Assembly (NCBI RefSeq): GCF_000235605.1 | Contig: NC_016584.1 | Coordinates: 3,640,001-3,704,000, forward strand | DNA length: 64,000 bases | DNA from: Desulfosporosinus orientis DSM 765 | GTDB lineage: Bacteria > Bacillota > Desulfitobacteriia > Desulfitobacteriales > Desulfitobacteriaceae | Reading direction: 5' to 3' | Shown: piece by piece, positions 35,978-44,461 of the stretch | Layout: the number at the start of each line of letters is the position of its first letter | Position numbering within the stretch: position 1 is the first letter of the stretch | Program-made: the position numbers and the translations under genes | Notes under the pieces: generated by a model | What the model saw: the letters and a program-made list of their open reading frames with translations, nothing else | Told to the model about the DNA's origin: nothing | Databases searched by the model: none

Positions 35978-36367
35978 TTAACAACCATTGTCTATAAACG
36001 ATAACGATGCTTTTTTCTTCTTCTTTTTCTTAGGCGGGTTATTCTTCGAAACTAATAAAGCTTTCCACACCCAATCCGCCAATTGCTCCCTGTCTTCCAT
36101 AATATCCACCGGCACTTCATAATAGGACATGACCATGGGTTTATGGGCAAAGGGCCGGAAAGCCTCTGTACCGGCTTTTTCATAGTCAGAGCGATTAGAG
36201 TCGTCAACTTTAAAATACAAGACGTCATCGGCCAGCAGGCCAAAGATTAAACCGTCGTAATAAAGACCGGCACCGCCGAACATCTTCTTCACTTTAATGA
36301 AGCCCATCTGGTCCAGCAGACCCAACTGATCCAGAACATAATCCTTAAAGCTTTCACTTACCGCCAT
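35978..36367 (-). CDS. TfoX N-terminal domain protein
   Basis: The 129-aa protein has the TfoX/Sxy N-domain pattern KKMFGGAGLYYDGLIFGLLADDVLYFKVDD, then EAFRPF and MSYYEVP. A Lys-only run (PPKKKKKKKA) lies near the C-terminus. Proteins with only this domain are widespread and not clearly tied to competence. It follows the deformylase gene by 24 bp on the same strand. Confidence 0.87.
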   Translation of the reverse strand: MAVSESFKDYVLDQLGLLDQMGFIKVKKMFGGAGLYYDGLIFGLLADDVLYFKVDDSNRSDYEKAGTEAFRPFAHKPMVMSYYEVPVDIMEDREQLADWVWKALLVSKNNPPKKKKKKKASLSFIDNGC

Positions 36368-36391
36368 CCTTATCCCCCATACAACTGCATA

Positions 36392-36847
36392 CTATTTCTT
36401 CTTTAAATATTCCGTCACCATATCTGTAAAAAGGATGCCGTTTAAGTGGTCTATCTCATGACAAAAACACTTGGCTAAGTCCCCCGTTCCTGTCAGCCGG
36501 ATTTCTTCGCCCTTTTCATTGAGGGCCTTAATGGTCACTTTTGCAGGCCGCATCAGCTTACCGTAAACATTGGGAATACTCAGGCATCCCTCGACAACCT
36601 CCTGCTGCCCTTCCGTCTCAACAATGACCGGATTCACTAATTTAATCAGACCATCCCCCATATCGATGACAACTAGCCTCTTTAATATGCCAACCTGAGG
36701 AGCAGCTAAGCCTGCCCCGTTGTCAGCATACATGGTTTCAGCCATATCATCCAGGAGTTGTTTAATCTTATCATTGATCTCTGTTACTTCTTTGCTTATC
36801 TTTCTCAACACTTCGTCGTCGGAAAGAACAATATTTCTTAAAGCCAT
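36392..36847 (-). CDS. def: peptide deformylase
   Basis: The 151-aa enzyme removes the formyl group from new proteins. All three motifs are present: GAGLAAPQVG, EGCLSIP (metal Cys) and CHEIDHLNG (metal HExxH). It directly abuts the upstream XRE-type regulator gene (stop at 36848), so its expression is tied to that regulator. No fmt or rpl neighbour is present, so it may be an extra copy. Confidence 0.95.
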   Translation of the reverse strand: MALRNIVLSDDEVLRKISKEVTEINDKIKQLLDDMAETMYADNGAGLAAPQVGILKRLVVIDMGDGLIKLVNPVIVETEGQQEVVEGCLSIPNVYGKLMRPAKVTIKALNEKGEEIRLTGTGDLAKCFCHEIDHLNGILFTDMVTEYLKKK

Positions 36848-37093
36848 TTAAACCATTCCTTTGCTAAGTTGTGCTCTTGATTTCCGTTCACTTACTTCAA
36901 AGAGAAAAATATCTTCGATCATGCAATTAAAGACTTTAGAAATGTCGTAGGCCAGCCAAATAGACGGCTCATACTTTTCCGTTTCAATAGCGTTAATTGC
37001 CTGTCGTGAAACACCTACTAAGTCTCCCAATTGCTCCTGCGTAATGCCCAAGGATTCACGGAGCTGTTTCAGCCGGTTTTTGATTATGATCAC
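36848..37093 (-). CDS. XRE-type helix-turn-helix regulator
   Basis: The 81-aa protein carries a HTH_3 domain (KQLRESLGITQEQLGDLVGVSRQAINAIETEKYEPSIWLAYDISKVFN), followed by IEDIFLFE and a short basic tail. The frame opens with GTG at 37093. The best ribosome-like motif (AGAGG) overlaps it, so the start is uncertain by a few codons. It is first in a unit with def and sits behind an operator-like repeat. Confidence 0.9.
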   Translation of the reverse strand: MIIIKNRLKQLRESLGITQEQLGDLVGVSRQAINAIETEKYEPSIWLAYDISKVFNCMIEDIFLFEVSERKSRAQLSKGMV

Positions 37094-37097
37094 CTCT

Positions 37098-37146
37098 GTA
37101 ATGTTAACCTTACATTACTATAGTCCATTAATCCCTTTTATGTCAA
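37098..37146 (-). promoter_or_regulatory. promoter and inverted-repeat operator of the XRE-def unit
   Basis: On the minus strand TTGACA (37146-37141), an 18-bp spacer and TATAGT (37122-37117) form a promoter. GTAATGT-N7-ACATTAC (37118-37098) overlaps the -10 end and the start site. An autoregulatory site for the XRE protein is the natural reading. Confidence 0.7.
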
Positions 37147-37216
37147 GCTTACCTTACTCAGGGCTTGCTGATTAGCGATTTGGGATATGCGGGGGAAGAC
37201 TGCCATCTGAGGATAA

Positions 37217-37265
37217 TAAAAGCATGTTCCAGTGGCCCAGCTCGGGGCCATATTGGAACATGCTT
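37217..37265 (-). terminator. terminator after CoADR-rhodanese gene
   Basis: On the minus strand AAGCATGTTCCA pairs with TGGAACATGCTT, with a GC-rich inner stem (GGCCCCGAGCTGGGCC region), followed by TTTATTATCC. Confidence 0.8.
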
Positions 37266-37291
37266 CGCATAAGTTCGTTTTTAAGTCTGGG

Positions 37292-39073
37292 CTATTCGGA
37301 ACATATCCCGCAATTACTGTGACTTTTCTTATAATCACTGATCTCTTTCTCCGTCTTCCCTTTCACAACCTGGGTATCTGGGTCAATGGTGACATTTTCC
37401 GATGTCTTAACCGGAACAACACAGGGCGGCTTCACAGGAGACATCAGGCAGGAACTATAACCGCCGGTAATATTTTTGACCTTATAGCCATGTTGAGTGA
37501 GGATTCTGGAAGCCACATAGCCTCTCAAACCAATTTGGCAGTATTCAATAATTTCCTTATCGGGGTCTAGTTCTCCCAACCTGGCCCGCAGACTATCCAC
37601 CGGGATGTTAAGGGCTCCTTCAATATGGCCGTTATTAAACTCCGTTTCCGTGCGCACATCAACCAGCACCGAATTGCTGCGGTCATAGTTCACAAACTCC
37701 TCGACAGAGAGAATATCCACCCGGCCTGCCAAAACATTCTCTGCCACAAAGCCAGCCACATTGACAGGATCTTTAGCCGATGAATAAGGCGGTGCGTAGC
37801 TAAGCTCCAGCTCCGCCAGGTCTGACACCGTTCCGCCAAAGCGAATGGCCGTGGCAATAACATCAATTCTCTTATCAACGCCATCTTTGCCGATGCCCTG
37901 GGCACCCAGAACTTTACCCGAAGGAGCAAAGATCAGTTTTAAAGTCATCATAAAGCCGCCCGGATAATAGGAGGCATGAGAGCCCAAATGAACCGTAATG
38001 GTTTCATAAGGAATTTCCAGGCGCCTTAATGTCCGTTCGTTATTGCCGGTACAAGCGGCGGTAAGGCCAAAGACTTTAATAATAGATGTGCCTTGAGTTC
38101 CATTATAGGAACTCCCTACCCCAGCGATATTGTCTGCAGCGATCCGGCCTTGTTTGTTGGCAGGTCCGGCCAGGGGAATGGTGGTAGCCTGCTCATTGAC
38201 AAAATCAACGACTTCGATAGCATCCCCTACGGCATAAACATCCTGTGCACTCGTTTCCATGTGCTCATTGACAATAATATGTCCCCTGCCCCCCAGCTTA
38301 AGGCCGCTGTCTTTCAAAAAGGCTGTATCCGGCACAACCCCAATGGCTAAGATGACCAGATCGGCTGTCAATTGTGTGCCACTGTTGAGATTCACCTCAA
38401 CCCCATTTTCTTGGTCCCTAAAGAATTTAACCCCATCATTTAAAATCAGTTTTACCCCATGCTCGGAGAGTTCCTTTTCTGCAGCACTGACAATATCGGA
38501 ATCGAAGGGTGCCAAAAGATGGGGAGCGGCTTCCACTAAAGTAACCTTAAGCCCTCGATGGTTCAGGTTCTCAGCCATTTCTACGCCCACAAAGCCCCCG
38601 CCAATAACCACTGCACTTTTAGTTGCCTTGCTGTCAACATAGGCTTTAATCCGATCCGTATCCGGTATATTTCTTAAGGTCAAAATTTTCTCACTGTGAA
38701 TTCCTTCTATGGGAGGCTTCATAGCTTTAGCCCCGGGAGCAAGGACCAGGTAGTCATAGCTTTCTTCGTAATTTCCTTTATCTTTGCTTTGGACCTGCAC
38801 TACCTTTCTGACAGGGTCCAAACCGATGACTTCACTGCGGATTCTCACATCAATATTAAAGCGCGCCTCCATACTTTCGGGAGTTTGGACCAAGAGTTTT
38901 TCACGTTCCTGGATAGTTCCCCCAATATAGTAAGGCAGCCCGCAGTTGGCAAAAGAGATGTACTCATCTCTTTCAAACATAATAATTTCTGCAGTTTCGT
39001 CAAGTCTTCTCATTCTTGCGGCTGCAGAAGCTCCCCCGGCGACCCCGCCGACAATCAATACTTTTCTACCCAT
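37292..39073 (-). CDS. CoA-disulfide reductase with C-terminal rhodanese domain
   Basis: The 593-aa flavoprotein has FAD motif KVLIVGGVAGGASAAARMRR, the active Cys in SFANCGLPYYIGG, NAD motif SAVVIGGGFVGVEMAE and YAVGDAIEV. A rhodanese domain (~465-545) carries catalytic Cys in EYCQIGLRGY. Such fusions reduce CoA-persulfides and polysulfides with NADH. The tail (~550-593) ends SHSNCGICSE with a CxxC pair. The ATG at 39073 follows GGAGG by 7 nt. An imperfect palindrome at 39118-39144 (TAAGTCT...AGACTTA) lies upstream. Confidence 0.92.
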   Translation of the reverse strand: MGRKVLIVGGVAGGASAAARMRRLDETAEIIMFERDEYISFANCGLPYYIGGTIQEREKLLVQTPESMEARFNIDVRIRSEVIGLDPVRKVVQVQSKDKGNYEESYDYLVLAPGAKAMKPPIEGIHSEKILTLRNIPDTDRIKAYVDSKATKSAVVIGGGFVGVEMAENLNHRGLKVTLVEAAPHLLAPFDSDIVSAAEKELSEHGVKLILNDGVKFFRDQENGVEVNLNSGTQLTADLVILAIGVVPDTAFLKDSGLKLGGRGHIIVNEHMETSAQDVYAVGDAIEVVDFVNEQATTIPLAGPANKQGRIAADNIAGVGSSYNGTQGTSIIKVFGLTAACTGNNERTLRRLEIPYETITVHLGSHASYYPGGFMMTLKLIFAPSGKVLGAQGIGKDGVDKRIDVIATAIRFGGTVSDLAELELSYAPPYSSAKDPVNVAGFVAENVLAGRVDILSVEEFVNYDRSNSVLVDVRTETEFNNGHIEGALNIPVDSLRARLGELDPDKEIIEYCQIGLRGYVASRILTQHGYKVKNITGGYSSCLMSPVKPPCVVPVKTSENVTIDPDTQVVKGKTEKEISDYKKSHSNCGICSE

Positions 39074-39197
39074 CGTCAATCCTCCGTTTCATTTCCTTCG
39101 CAGTCCTAAATCTTATCTAAGTCTTAACTTAAGTGTTAGACTTAGTATTAACCTTTGTCCTAATATTTTATCTACATCTATAAATTTCTTTTGCAAC

Positions 39198-39365
39198 TCA
39201 AGGTTTCTTCAACTTTAGCAAAATTCGCAGCCGCTCCCGTTCTTCTTCCAGCTCTTCCCGTTCCGCCACCATCTTAGGCTGAACAGAATGATAAGGCCAG
39301 CGAGCTTTTAAATCAGCCAACTTTCTCTCCACATCCGACAGCTGAGACATCAAATCCTTATCCAT
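39198..39365 (-). CDS. 55-aa coiled-coil protein
   Basis: The frame starts MDKDLMSQLSDVERKLADL and overlaps the end of the ferredoxin gene by 8 bp, with GAGGAGAGGA before the ATG. The composition (ERKLADLKARWP...REELEEERERLRILLKLKK) is almost wholly charged helix. Tight coupling to the ferredoxin suggests a partner or scaffold role; no family is recognised. Confidence 0.65.
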   Translation of the reverse strand: MDKDLMSQLSDVERKLADLKARWPYHSVQPKMVAEREELEEERERLRILLKLKKP

Positions 39366-39558
39366 TTTTCTTCCTCTCCTCCTCAGCCTTGAAGGTAATC
39401 GCCCCATGCATGCAAGATTCCATACACGCTTCACATTCAATGCAAATTGCCGGATCAACAACGGGAAGATGAGCGATCAACGAGATGGCCCGGACAGGAC
39501 AGGCATTGATACACCGTTTGCAGCCCCGGCAGAGCTTTTCTAAAATAAAGGCAGCCAT
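39358..39558 (-). CDS. 2x[4Fe-4S] ferredoxin
   Basis: The 66-aa protein has two complete cluster motifs, CRGCKRCINACP and CIECEACMESCM; the last Cys is followed by Met instead of the usual Pro. It shuttles low-potential electrons in the cytoplasm. It is followed by a coupled coiled-coil gene and preceded, 54 bp upstream, by the FmdB-type gene, so the three probably form a unit. Confidence 0.9.
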   Translation of the reverse strand: MAAFILEKLCRGCKRCINACPVRAISLIAHLPVVDPAICIECEACMESCMHGAITFKAEEERKKNG

Positions 39559-39612
39559 TGTTTAACTCCTCTCTTCTCTGAGAAACCACCGGTTTCTTCT
39601 CTAACAACCTGC

Positions 39613-39816
39613 TCAGCCAAAGCGTTGAGAAGTTTGGGGCGGAACTCCTGAATTGCCTTTATCTCCACTTGAACCTAAGACGTTGACTGCTGTAAACCGC
39701 TGTTTGATTTTCTCACTCCCGCATTTTGGGCAGCGCTGTTCATCTTTTTGACGAATAGAACAAAACACAGAAAATTTGTGCTGACAAGCTTGGCACACCA
39801 AATCGTAACTTGGCAT
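39613..39816 (-). CDS. FmdB-type zinc-ribbon protein
   Basis: The 67-aa protein starts MPSYDLVCQACQHKFSVF and carries a second knuckle CPKCGSEK, the FmdB zinc-ribbon pattern. The C-terminal ~20 residues are Gly/Ser-rich and disordered. FmdB-type proteins are often linked with Mo/W enzymes or C1 enzymes; the molybdoenzyme operon is 4.6 kb away. First gene behind the promoter described upstream. Confidence 0.8.
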   Translation of the reverse strand: MPSYDLVCQACQHKFSVFCSIRQKDEQRCPKCGSEKIKQRFTAVNVLGSSGDKGNSGVPPQTSQRFG

Positions 39817-39851
39817 TTAAGAACCTCCTCATCATCTCTTGCAATAATCCC

Positions 39852-39910
39852 GGTATACCCCGGTAAGGTATTTATACCTTTAATATATTCGTCTCGCTTC
39901 TATTTGTCAA
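39852..39910 (-). promoter_or_regulatory. promoter with paired palindromes, FmdB-ferredoxin unit
   Basis: On the minus strand TTGACA (39910-39905), 17-bp spacer and TATATT (39887-39882) form a good promoter. Immediately downstream lie AAGGTA-TTTA-TACCTT (39865-39880) and GGTATACC (39852-39859), which share the GGTA/TACC half-site and look like operators. Confidence 0.65.
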
Positions 39911-39930
39911 CCCAAACCAATTCATCTTTC

Positions 39931-39969
39931 TGAAATAAAAAGTTCAAGAACATAACATTCTTGAACTTT
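39931..39969 (-). terminator. terminator of the sulfur-redox operon
   Basis: AAAGTTCAAGAA (39939-39950) pairs with TTCTTGAACTTT (39958-39969). On the minus strand a TTTATTTCA run follows. It lies 19 bp beyond the last gene of the operon. Confidence 0.8.
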
Positions 39970-39987
39970 AGCCACCTTTGTAGATTT

Positions 39988-41460
39988 CTAAGGATTTTCC
40001 GCTGTACGATTATGACATTTATGACAGGAATCCGCACTTTGATCACCCGGGTCCTGTTCACAATCACTGCCCTTGACTAAAGGGGTCCTGAACGTCTTGC
40101 CAGTAATTCGGCTGTAAAGGTTCCACTGGCTTCCTTCATGGCGTAAGTAAGGCAGCTCCTCGCCCTTGGTCGTGACAAGGATTTCATCCCCTCTTGTTAA
40201 GGTTGGATAGTTGGGATTTGAGACTTGTTTTTGAGTTAGGAGTGCCAATTCTTCAGAAGTCTCCATCTTTTTGGTCAAAGGAGGATTTTCCTTGGTACCA
40301 TGACAATCCTGGCATTGAATGTGGACGGCGTCATACTGAGAAGTATATAGCTCACCATCTCCCATGGTATCCAGCCTTGTATGGCAATCAAGGCAGTCTA
40401 AACTAACTTCGCAGCGGGCAAAGACCTCGCCAGGCAAGTAATAATCTCTCACCCGGTCCTTCCAGGTTAAATCTCCTGCCTGCCAATCCCGATTAACATT
40501 GTCGATGTCTGCTCGGACTGTAAATTCCATTTTGAGAGGATCATGAGTCCCTTGGTTATGACACTGATTGCATTGAGTGTAAGGTATTTGGGTTGTCAAT
40601 CGATGGATCATTCCATGGCCGCCGGCATTATCCTTGATGGTCGTATCATTGCCTACATAGGTATGGGTTGGATTGGTCAGCACATGACAGGCCTCGCACC
40701 CGTTGCCTAAAAAGGTGCCCTGTGCAGAATCGAGGTGCTTATCTGCCGTTAATAGTAATTCTCCCCCGCTTTGATGACATTGACTTAGACAATTCTCCTG
40801 GAAAATCCCTTCATTAGCCCGGCCTGGCAATGGATTGGGATAATCCATTGCTTTTTCGCCTTTCTGAAGTCCGGGAACCTGATTTGTTTTGTCAATCCCA
40901 AAGATTTTGCGCACGACACTCAATTCTCCGGCTTTCGTAGACATGATTGAGAATTTTACAGTATCTGCCTGATTATCCACTAAATCATGATTGCCGCTAT
41001 GACAGGCTGCCCCATTAGGACCAGTCCCCCCGCAACTTAAGGATACCGCATCTAAAGAACCCGGATGCCAGCTGCCGTACATTTGTCCGTGAGCTGTATC
41101 TTTATCTAAGGAAAGCGGGTTCCCGCCATGGCAAACGGCACAGCCAAAGCTGTCACTGGGATGAGACTCCGAAATTTCTTCTATTCCTAAGTGACAGGTC
41201 TGGCAGCGCTCAACCTCTCCATTGGGAAGTACCAAATTCTCAATCTCTGGTTTCCTATTCTGAAAACTGAGAATCTCCCCTTGAATCTTCTTCTGTTCAT
41301 TAACATCACTGGTTAAACCAAGCTCCAACTGCAGCCTGGAAATCTGATCCTTAAAATACTCCTCTTGATAATAAGTCCATTCCGGTGTATTGCCCTGTTT
41401 CAGGTTAAGCAGGACCATTAATAATAAAAATAAACTGGCTAATAAAAATGCTTTTTTCAT
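39988..41460 (-). CDS. multiheme cytochrome c with atypical heme sites
   Basis: The 490-aa exported protein has an N-terminal membrane/signal helix (KKAFLLASLFLLLMVLL). Seven CXXCH heme sites are visible: CQTCH, CAVCH, CEACH, CNQCH, CLDCH, CQDCH and CHKCH. Two further Cys-His pairs have wider spacing: CLSQCH (CX3CH) and CGGTGPNGAACH (CX9CH). Electrons from the Rieske/cytochrome b or molybdoenzyme part of the operon would pass through it outside the membrane. The ATG at 41460 has GGTGG 8 nt upstream and starts just after the subunit IV stop codon. Confidence 0.88.
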   Translation of the reverse strand: MKKAFLLASLFLLLMVLLNLKQGNTPEWTYYQEEYFKDQISRLQLELGLTSDVNEQKKIQGEILSFQNRKPEIENLVLPNGEVERCQTCHLGIEEISESHPSDSFGCAVCHGGNPLSLDKDTAHGQMYGSWHPGSLDAVSLSCGGTGPNGAACHSGNHDLVDNQADTVKFSIMSTKAGELSVVRKIFGIDKTNQVPGLQKGEKAMDYPNPLPGRANEGIFQENCLSQCHQSGGELLLTADKHLDSAQGTFLGNGCEACHVLTNPTHTYVGNDTTIKDNAGGHGMIHRLTTQIPYTQCNQCHNQGTHDPLKMEFTVRADIDNVNRDWQAGDLTWKDRVRDYYLPGEVFARCEVSLDCLDCHTRLDTMGDGELYTSQYDAVHIQCQDCHGTKENPPLTKKMETSEELALLTQKQVSNPNYPTLTRGDEILVTTKGEELPYLRHEGSQWNLYSRITGKTFRTPLVKGSDCEQDPGDQSADSCHKCHNRTAENP

Positions 41461-41462
41461 TT

Positions 41463-41828
41463 CTATATCCACCAAAATTCTTTGACGATAAAACAAACTA
41501 AGAGAAAACTGACAAAACTAACAATAGCCGCGAAAATTCCTTGCCCCCACTTCACCCCTAAATAACGAACTATCCAGGGCAGCCCCCCAATTCCCGCAAA
41601 CAGGATAATGGGTATCAGCAAAGCCCCTGCCCAAGGCGGCAAATATAAGAGCATCACTTGAAAGGGTCCAAAAATCCAGGGTGCAACGGCATGTGAGACA
41701 TAAGGAGCTTGATTGCTGGTTCCGACACTTGGAGGAAAAAACAAAGCTAGGGCTAAACAAAAGGCCAAGAATACTATCCCAGCGATTTTTTCCCTTTCTA
41801 ACAGCTGCTTAATCGATACACGCGGCAT
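41463..41828 (-). CDS. cytochrome b C-terminal / subunit IV-like protein
   Basis: The 121-aa protein has three hydrophobic segments (about 15-32, 55-80, 95-118). YVSHAVAPWIFGPFQVMLLYLPPW contains the PW dipeptides and the P-x-W-x-F-x-P-F-Q pattern of subunit IV in split cytochrome b6/f-type complexes. It completes the quinol site with the cytochrome b6 encoded 12 bp upstream. Confidence 0.8.
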   Translation of the reverse strand: MPRVSIKQLLEREKIAGIVFLAFCLALALFFPPSVGTSNQAPYVSHAVAPWIFGPFQVMLLYLPPWAGALLIPIILFAGIGGLPWIVRYLGVKWGQGIFAAIVSFVSFLLVCFIVKEFWWI

Positions 41829-41840
41829 ATTAATTCCCCC

Positions 41841-42464
41841 TTATAACGGACGTACTCCTCCGTCACGGCGCACACGCCAGAAATGATAGAGCTGTAACAG
41901 GAAAGCTGCCATGGGCAGGGCGACACAATGCCAAACATAGACCACCAGCGTGCTTCCGCTTAAAGCCGAGGGTTCTCCGAAAACCATCTGGGCCAGCCCA
42001 TCTCCCAAAAAAGGGATTAATCTCAAAATATTAACGGCAACCGTTGCCGCCGCCCCGCTCTCTTGAGATCCCATCAACAAATATCCCGTAAAATCCAAAA
42101 ACAAAATCAGAATCAGGAGGGCTGCCCCAATCAACCAATTCAATTCCTTGGGAGGCTTATAAGAACGGGTCCAAACCACTCTCAGCATATGAAGGTTGAC
42201 GGTTACAACCATCAGCTGCCCCGCCCAGTAATGCAAATTCCTAATAACTCCGCCATAAGGAATGACGGATGAAATGGTTAAAATGCTGCCGAAACTTTGC
42301 TCTCCCGGTTGATAATGAAACATAAGCAAGAGCCCGGTTATGCCAAGAACTATAAAGGCCAGGAAGGTTAAGCCGCCCAGACAAAAAGTATAAAAAATTC
42401 TTAGAGCTCCCTCGCTGACAAATCTTGGCCGAATATGATTAACAAAATCTTGAGTATCTTTCAT
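41841..42464 (-). CDS. cytochrome b6-type membrane subunit
   Basis: The 207-aa protein has four membrane helices. Heme-ligand His pairs are visible: RNLHYWAGQLMVVTVNLHML in the second helix and VYVWHCVALPMAAFLLQLYHFWRVRRDGG in the fourth. The length fits a split (b6-type) cytochrome b. Start and Rieske stop overlap by ATGA. It carries electrons from menaquinol across the membrane. Confidence 0.92.
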   Translation of the reverse strand: MKDTQDFVNHIRPRFVSEGALRIFYTFCLGGLTFLAFIVLGITGLLLMFHYQPGEQSFGSILTISSVIPYGGVIRNLHYWAGQLMVVTVNLHMLRVVWTRSYKPPKELNWLIGAALLILILFLDFTGYLLMGSQESGAAATVAVNILRLIPFLGDGLAQMVFGEPSALSGSTLVVYVWHCVALPMAAFLLQLYHFWRVRRDGGVRPL

Positions 42465-42913
42465 GCTCGAGTATCCATTCCTACTTGTTTTGAAGTATTG
42501 ATGAGCAGAGAACCATTGGGCTTAAGGTCAACGGCTACTCTTGCTAAAGCCCTAGGAGCCGGCCCGGAAACAGGCCTGCCTTCTTCATCATAAACACTGG
42601 CATGACAAGGACAAATCCACTCTTTCTTATCGGCATGATAGTTTACTTCACAGCCAAGATGAGTGCAGGTAGCAACCATTGCCATAACCCCCAAAGCATC
42701 TCTCTTAACCCAAACTCGAGCAGCGGCGGCGCTCTGCCAGCCGCTGTTTTCCGCTAGAGGAGAGTTATAGATCACTAATGGCGATTTCAGGCGATCCTCT
42801 TTACTTGAGAGATAGCGCATAAGGGGCTGAACGGTTAAGACTGCCGAAGCAATAATCCCAGCCCATCCTAAACGCAGTACGGCACGTCTCGTCCATAAAG
42901 ATTGTTTCGGCAT
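42461..42913 (-). CDS. Rieske iron-sulfur protein
   Basis: The ~150-aa protein has an RR-containing N-terminus and membrane helix (TRRAVLRLGWAGIIASAVL). The two cluster boxes CTHLGC and CPCHAS supply the 2Cys/2His ligands of the [2Fe-2S] centre. The start is uncertain: GAGG lies 12 nt before ATG 42913, 6 nt before TTG 42919 and abuts ATG 42925. The next gene (cytochrome b6) overlaps its stop. Confidence 0.93.
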   Translation of the reverse strand: MPKQSLWTRRAVLRLGWAGIIASAVLTVQPLMRYLSSKEDRLKSPLVIYNSPLAENSGWQSAAAARVWVKRDALGVMAMVATCTHLGCEVNYHADKKEWICPCHASVYDEEGRPVSGPAPRALARVAVDLKPNGSLLINTSKQVGMDTRA

Positions 42914-42937
42914 TCGCAAATCCATCCTCAATCATGA

Positions 42938-43843
42938 TTAAAACCAGTGACTTGTTTGCCCGGCATAAGTGATGATATACCTGACAAAGAATCCTCCAAA
43001 GAGGACTAAAAAACTGCTGCTCATAGTGATCTGCCAAGTCCACTTTACAGGAATTAAGTCCTTCAGTTCCATTAACTCCAAGAGCAAAGGAATGATCAAA
43101 CCACAGCCAACAATCAAAAACCAAAATATCCAAGCATAAGGGCCAAACAAAAGACTGTTGACAGCCGAGATTTCACTGACAGAGCTTAATCTTGCCATTA
43201 CAACTATTATCAGTATAATCAAACATTCCAGGATAATCAAACCCGCATCCGCCTTGGTTAAGACATGTAATTCCTGATGCATGGCCCTCTCCCAGGGACT
43301 GAGGGTTGAGACGAGAATTACGGCAGCAACTCCAGTGGACAGAGCAGAAACCAAAAACAGGATGGGCAGTAAAGGTGCATTCCAGAGCGGACGTACTGCC
43401 GCATTGAGAAGAAGACCTGTGTAGGTAGCCACGGCAATTGATAGAAAAGGCATTAATTTAGCGATATGCCTTTGCCATTGTCTTAGTTTTTCCGTCTTGC
43501 CCAGGATCTGCCATCTTTCAGGAAGCCATAGGTAAAAATAGAAACAGCTGATGATTGTAAAGCAAAGTATAATCCAGCTTCCATAAGACATGGGAGAAGT
43601 TAATTCTAAGGTTAAAAATAACTGATAAAAGTTAAACGGACTGCCTAAATCAAGGACCAACAGCCCTAATCCCAAGGAAATGGGAAATGGGGCTAAATAG
43701 GCTCCCCAGCGGCTGACTCTGCTAAAGTCCTGCCCTCCGTAGAGAAGGGCCAGATTCGACGTTAACATTGCTCCGGCACTTACGCCTGCAGTAAAGAGAT
43801 AAATGACAATCATTAATCCCCAAGCTAATTCCATATAGTCCAC
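42938..43843 (-). CDS. NrfD/PsrC-type membrane subunit
   Basis: The 301-aa protein has eight or so membrane helices and the NrfD family N-terminus (ELAWGLMIVIYLFTAGVSAGAML, FSRVSRWGAYLAPFPISLGLGLLVLDLG). It would exchange electrons between menaquinone and the Fe-S subunit. It has no heme. It lies between the Fe-S subunit and the Rieske gene. Confidence 0.9.
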   Translation of the reverse strand: MDYMELAWGLMIVIYLFTAGVSAGAMLTSNLALLYGGQDFSRVSRWGAYLAPFPISLGLGLLVLDLGSPFNFYQLFLTLELTSPMSYGSWIILCFTIISCFYFYLWLPERWQILGKTEKLRQWQRHIAKLMPFLSIAVATYTGLLLNAAVRPLWNAPLLPILFLVSALSTGVAAVILVSTLSPWERAMHQELHVLTKADAGLIILECLIILIIVVMARLSSVSEISAVNSLLFGPYAWIFWFLIVGCGLIIPLLLELMELKDLIPVKWTWQITMSSSFLVLFGGFFVRYIITYAGQTSHWF

Positions 43844-43854
43844 CTCCTCGGCAT

Positions 43855-44430
43855 TTATTTCCCTGCGGGGATTTCAGGAACAGCCTCATCAATATAGTAA
43901 ATATTCGGCCCTGTCCCAACATTTTTGAGGATCTGTCTCGTGGGATATCGGGCAATTAGTTTCGAGACAATGCTGTCGGGATCATTAAGATCCCCAGCAT
44001 GCCGGGACTTTCCGAGACAGGTCTGGACACAAGCCGGCTTATGCCCTTCAGCCAGACGTTGTAAACATAACGTGCACTTGTCCGCCTTACCCGTTTCAGG
44101 ATTTAAAAAACGTGCATCATAAGGACAGGCCGTCAGGCAATACTTACAGCCAATGCATTTATTATTCTCAACGATAACGATTCCATCCGGTCTTTTTTGA
44201 GAAGCTCCTGTTGGGCAAACCGCCACACAAGGCGGTTTATCACAGTGCATACAGTTGCCGGGCTGAAATCTCTCTGCCACCTTCGGGAACTGCCCCTGAA
44301 CGCCGCTGCTTTTCACCCAATTGCGGGTATGGCCCAGCGGTACTTCATTTTCTGAGCGACAGGCCACCATGCAAGCGTCGCAATCGATACAACGAGACGT
44401 AATGATGACAAATCCCATGCGAACAGCCAT
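43855..44430 (-). CDS. four-cluster ferredoxin subunit (PsrB/DmsB type)
   Basis: The 191-aa protein has four Cys clusters arranged as in PsrB/PhsB/DmsB: CIDCDACMVAC, CMHCDKPPCVAVCP, CIGCKYCLTACP and CTLC...CVQTC. It links the molybdoenzyme to the NrfD subunit. It has no export signal of its own; co-export with the Tat-signalled catalytic subunit is typical. GGGGGG lies 7 nt before the ATG. Confidence 0.95.
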   Translation of the reverse strand: MAVRMGFVIITSRCIDCDACMVACRSENEVPLGHTRNWVKSSGVQGQFPKVAERFQPGNCMHCDKPPCVAVCPTGASQKRPDGIVIVENNKCIGCKYCLTACPYDARFLNPETGKADKCTLCLQRLAEGHKPACVQTCLGKSRHAGDLNDPDSIVSKLIARYPTRQILKNVGTGPNIYYIDEAVPEIPAGK

Positions 44431-44461
44431 TTCTTTTCCCCCCTTACGCCTTCGGCATTAA

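Noticed and set aside
37138-37338. 66-aa minus-strand frame
   Set aside because: It covers the terminator hairpin of the CoADR-rhodanese gene and the promoter of the XRE gene.
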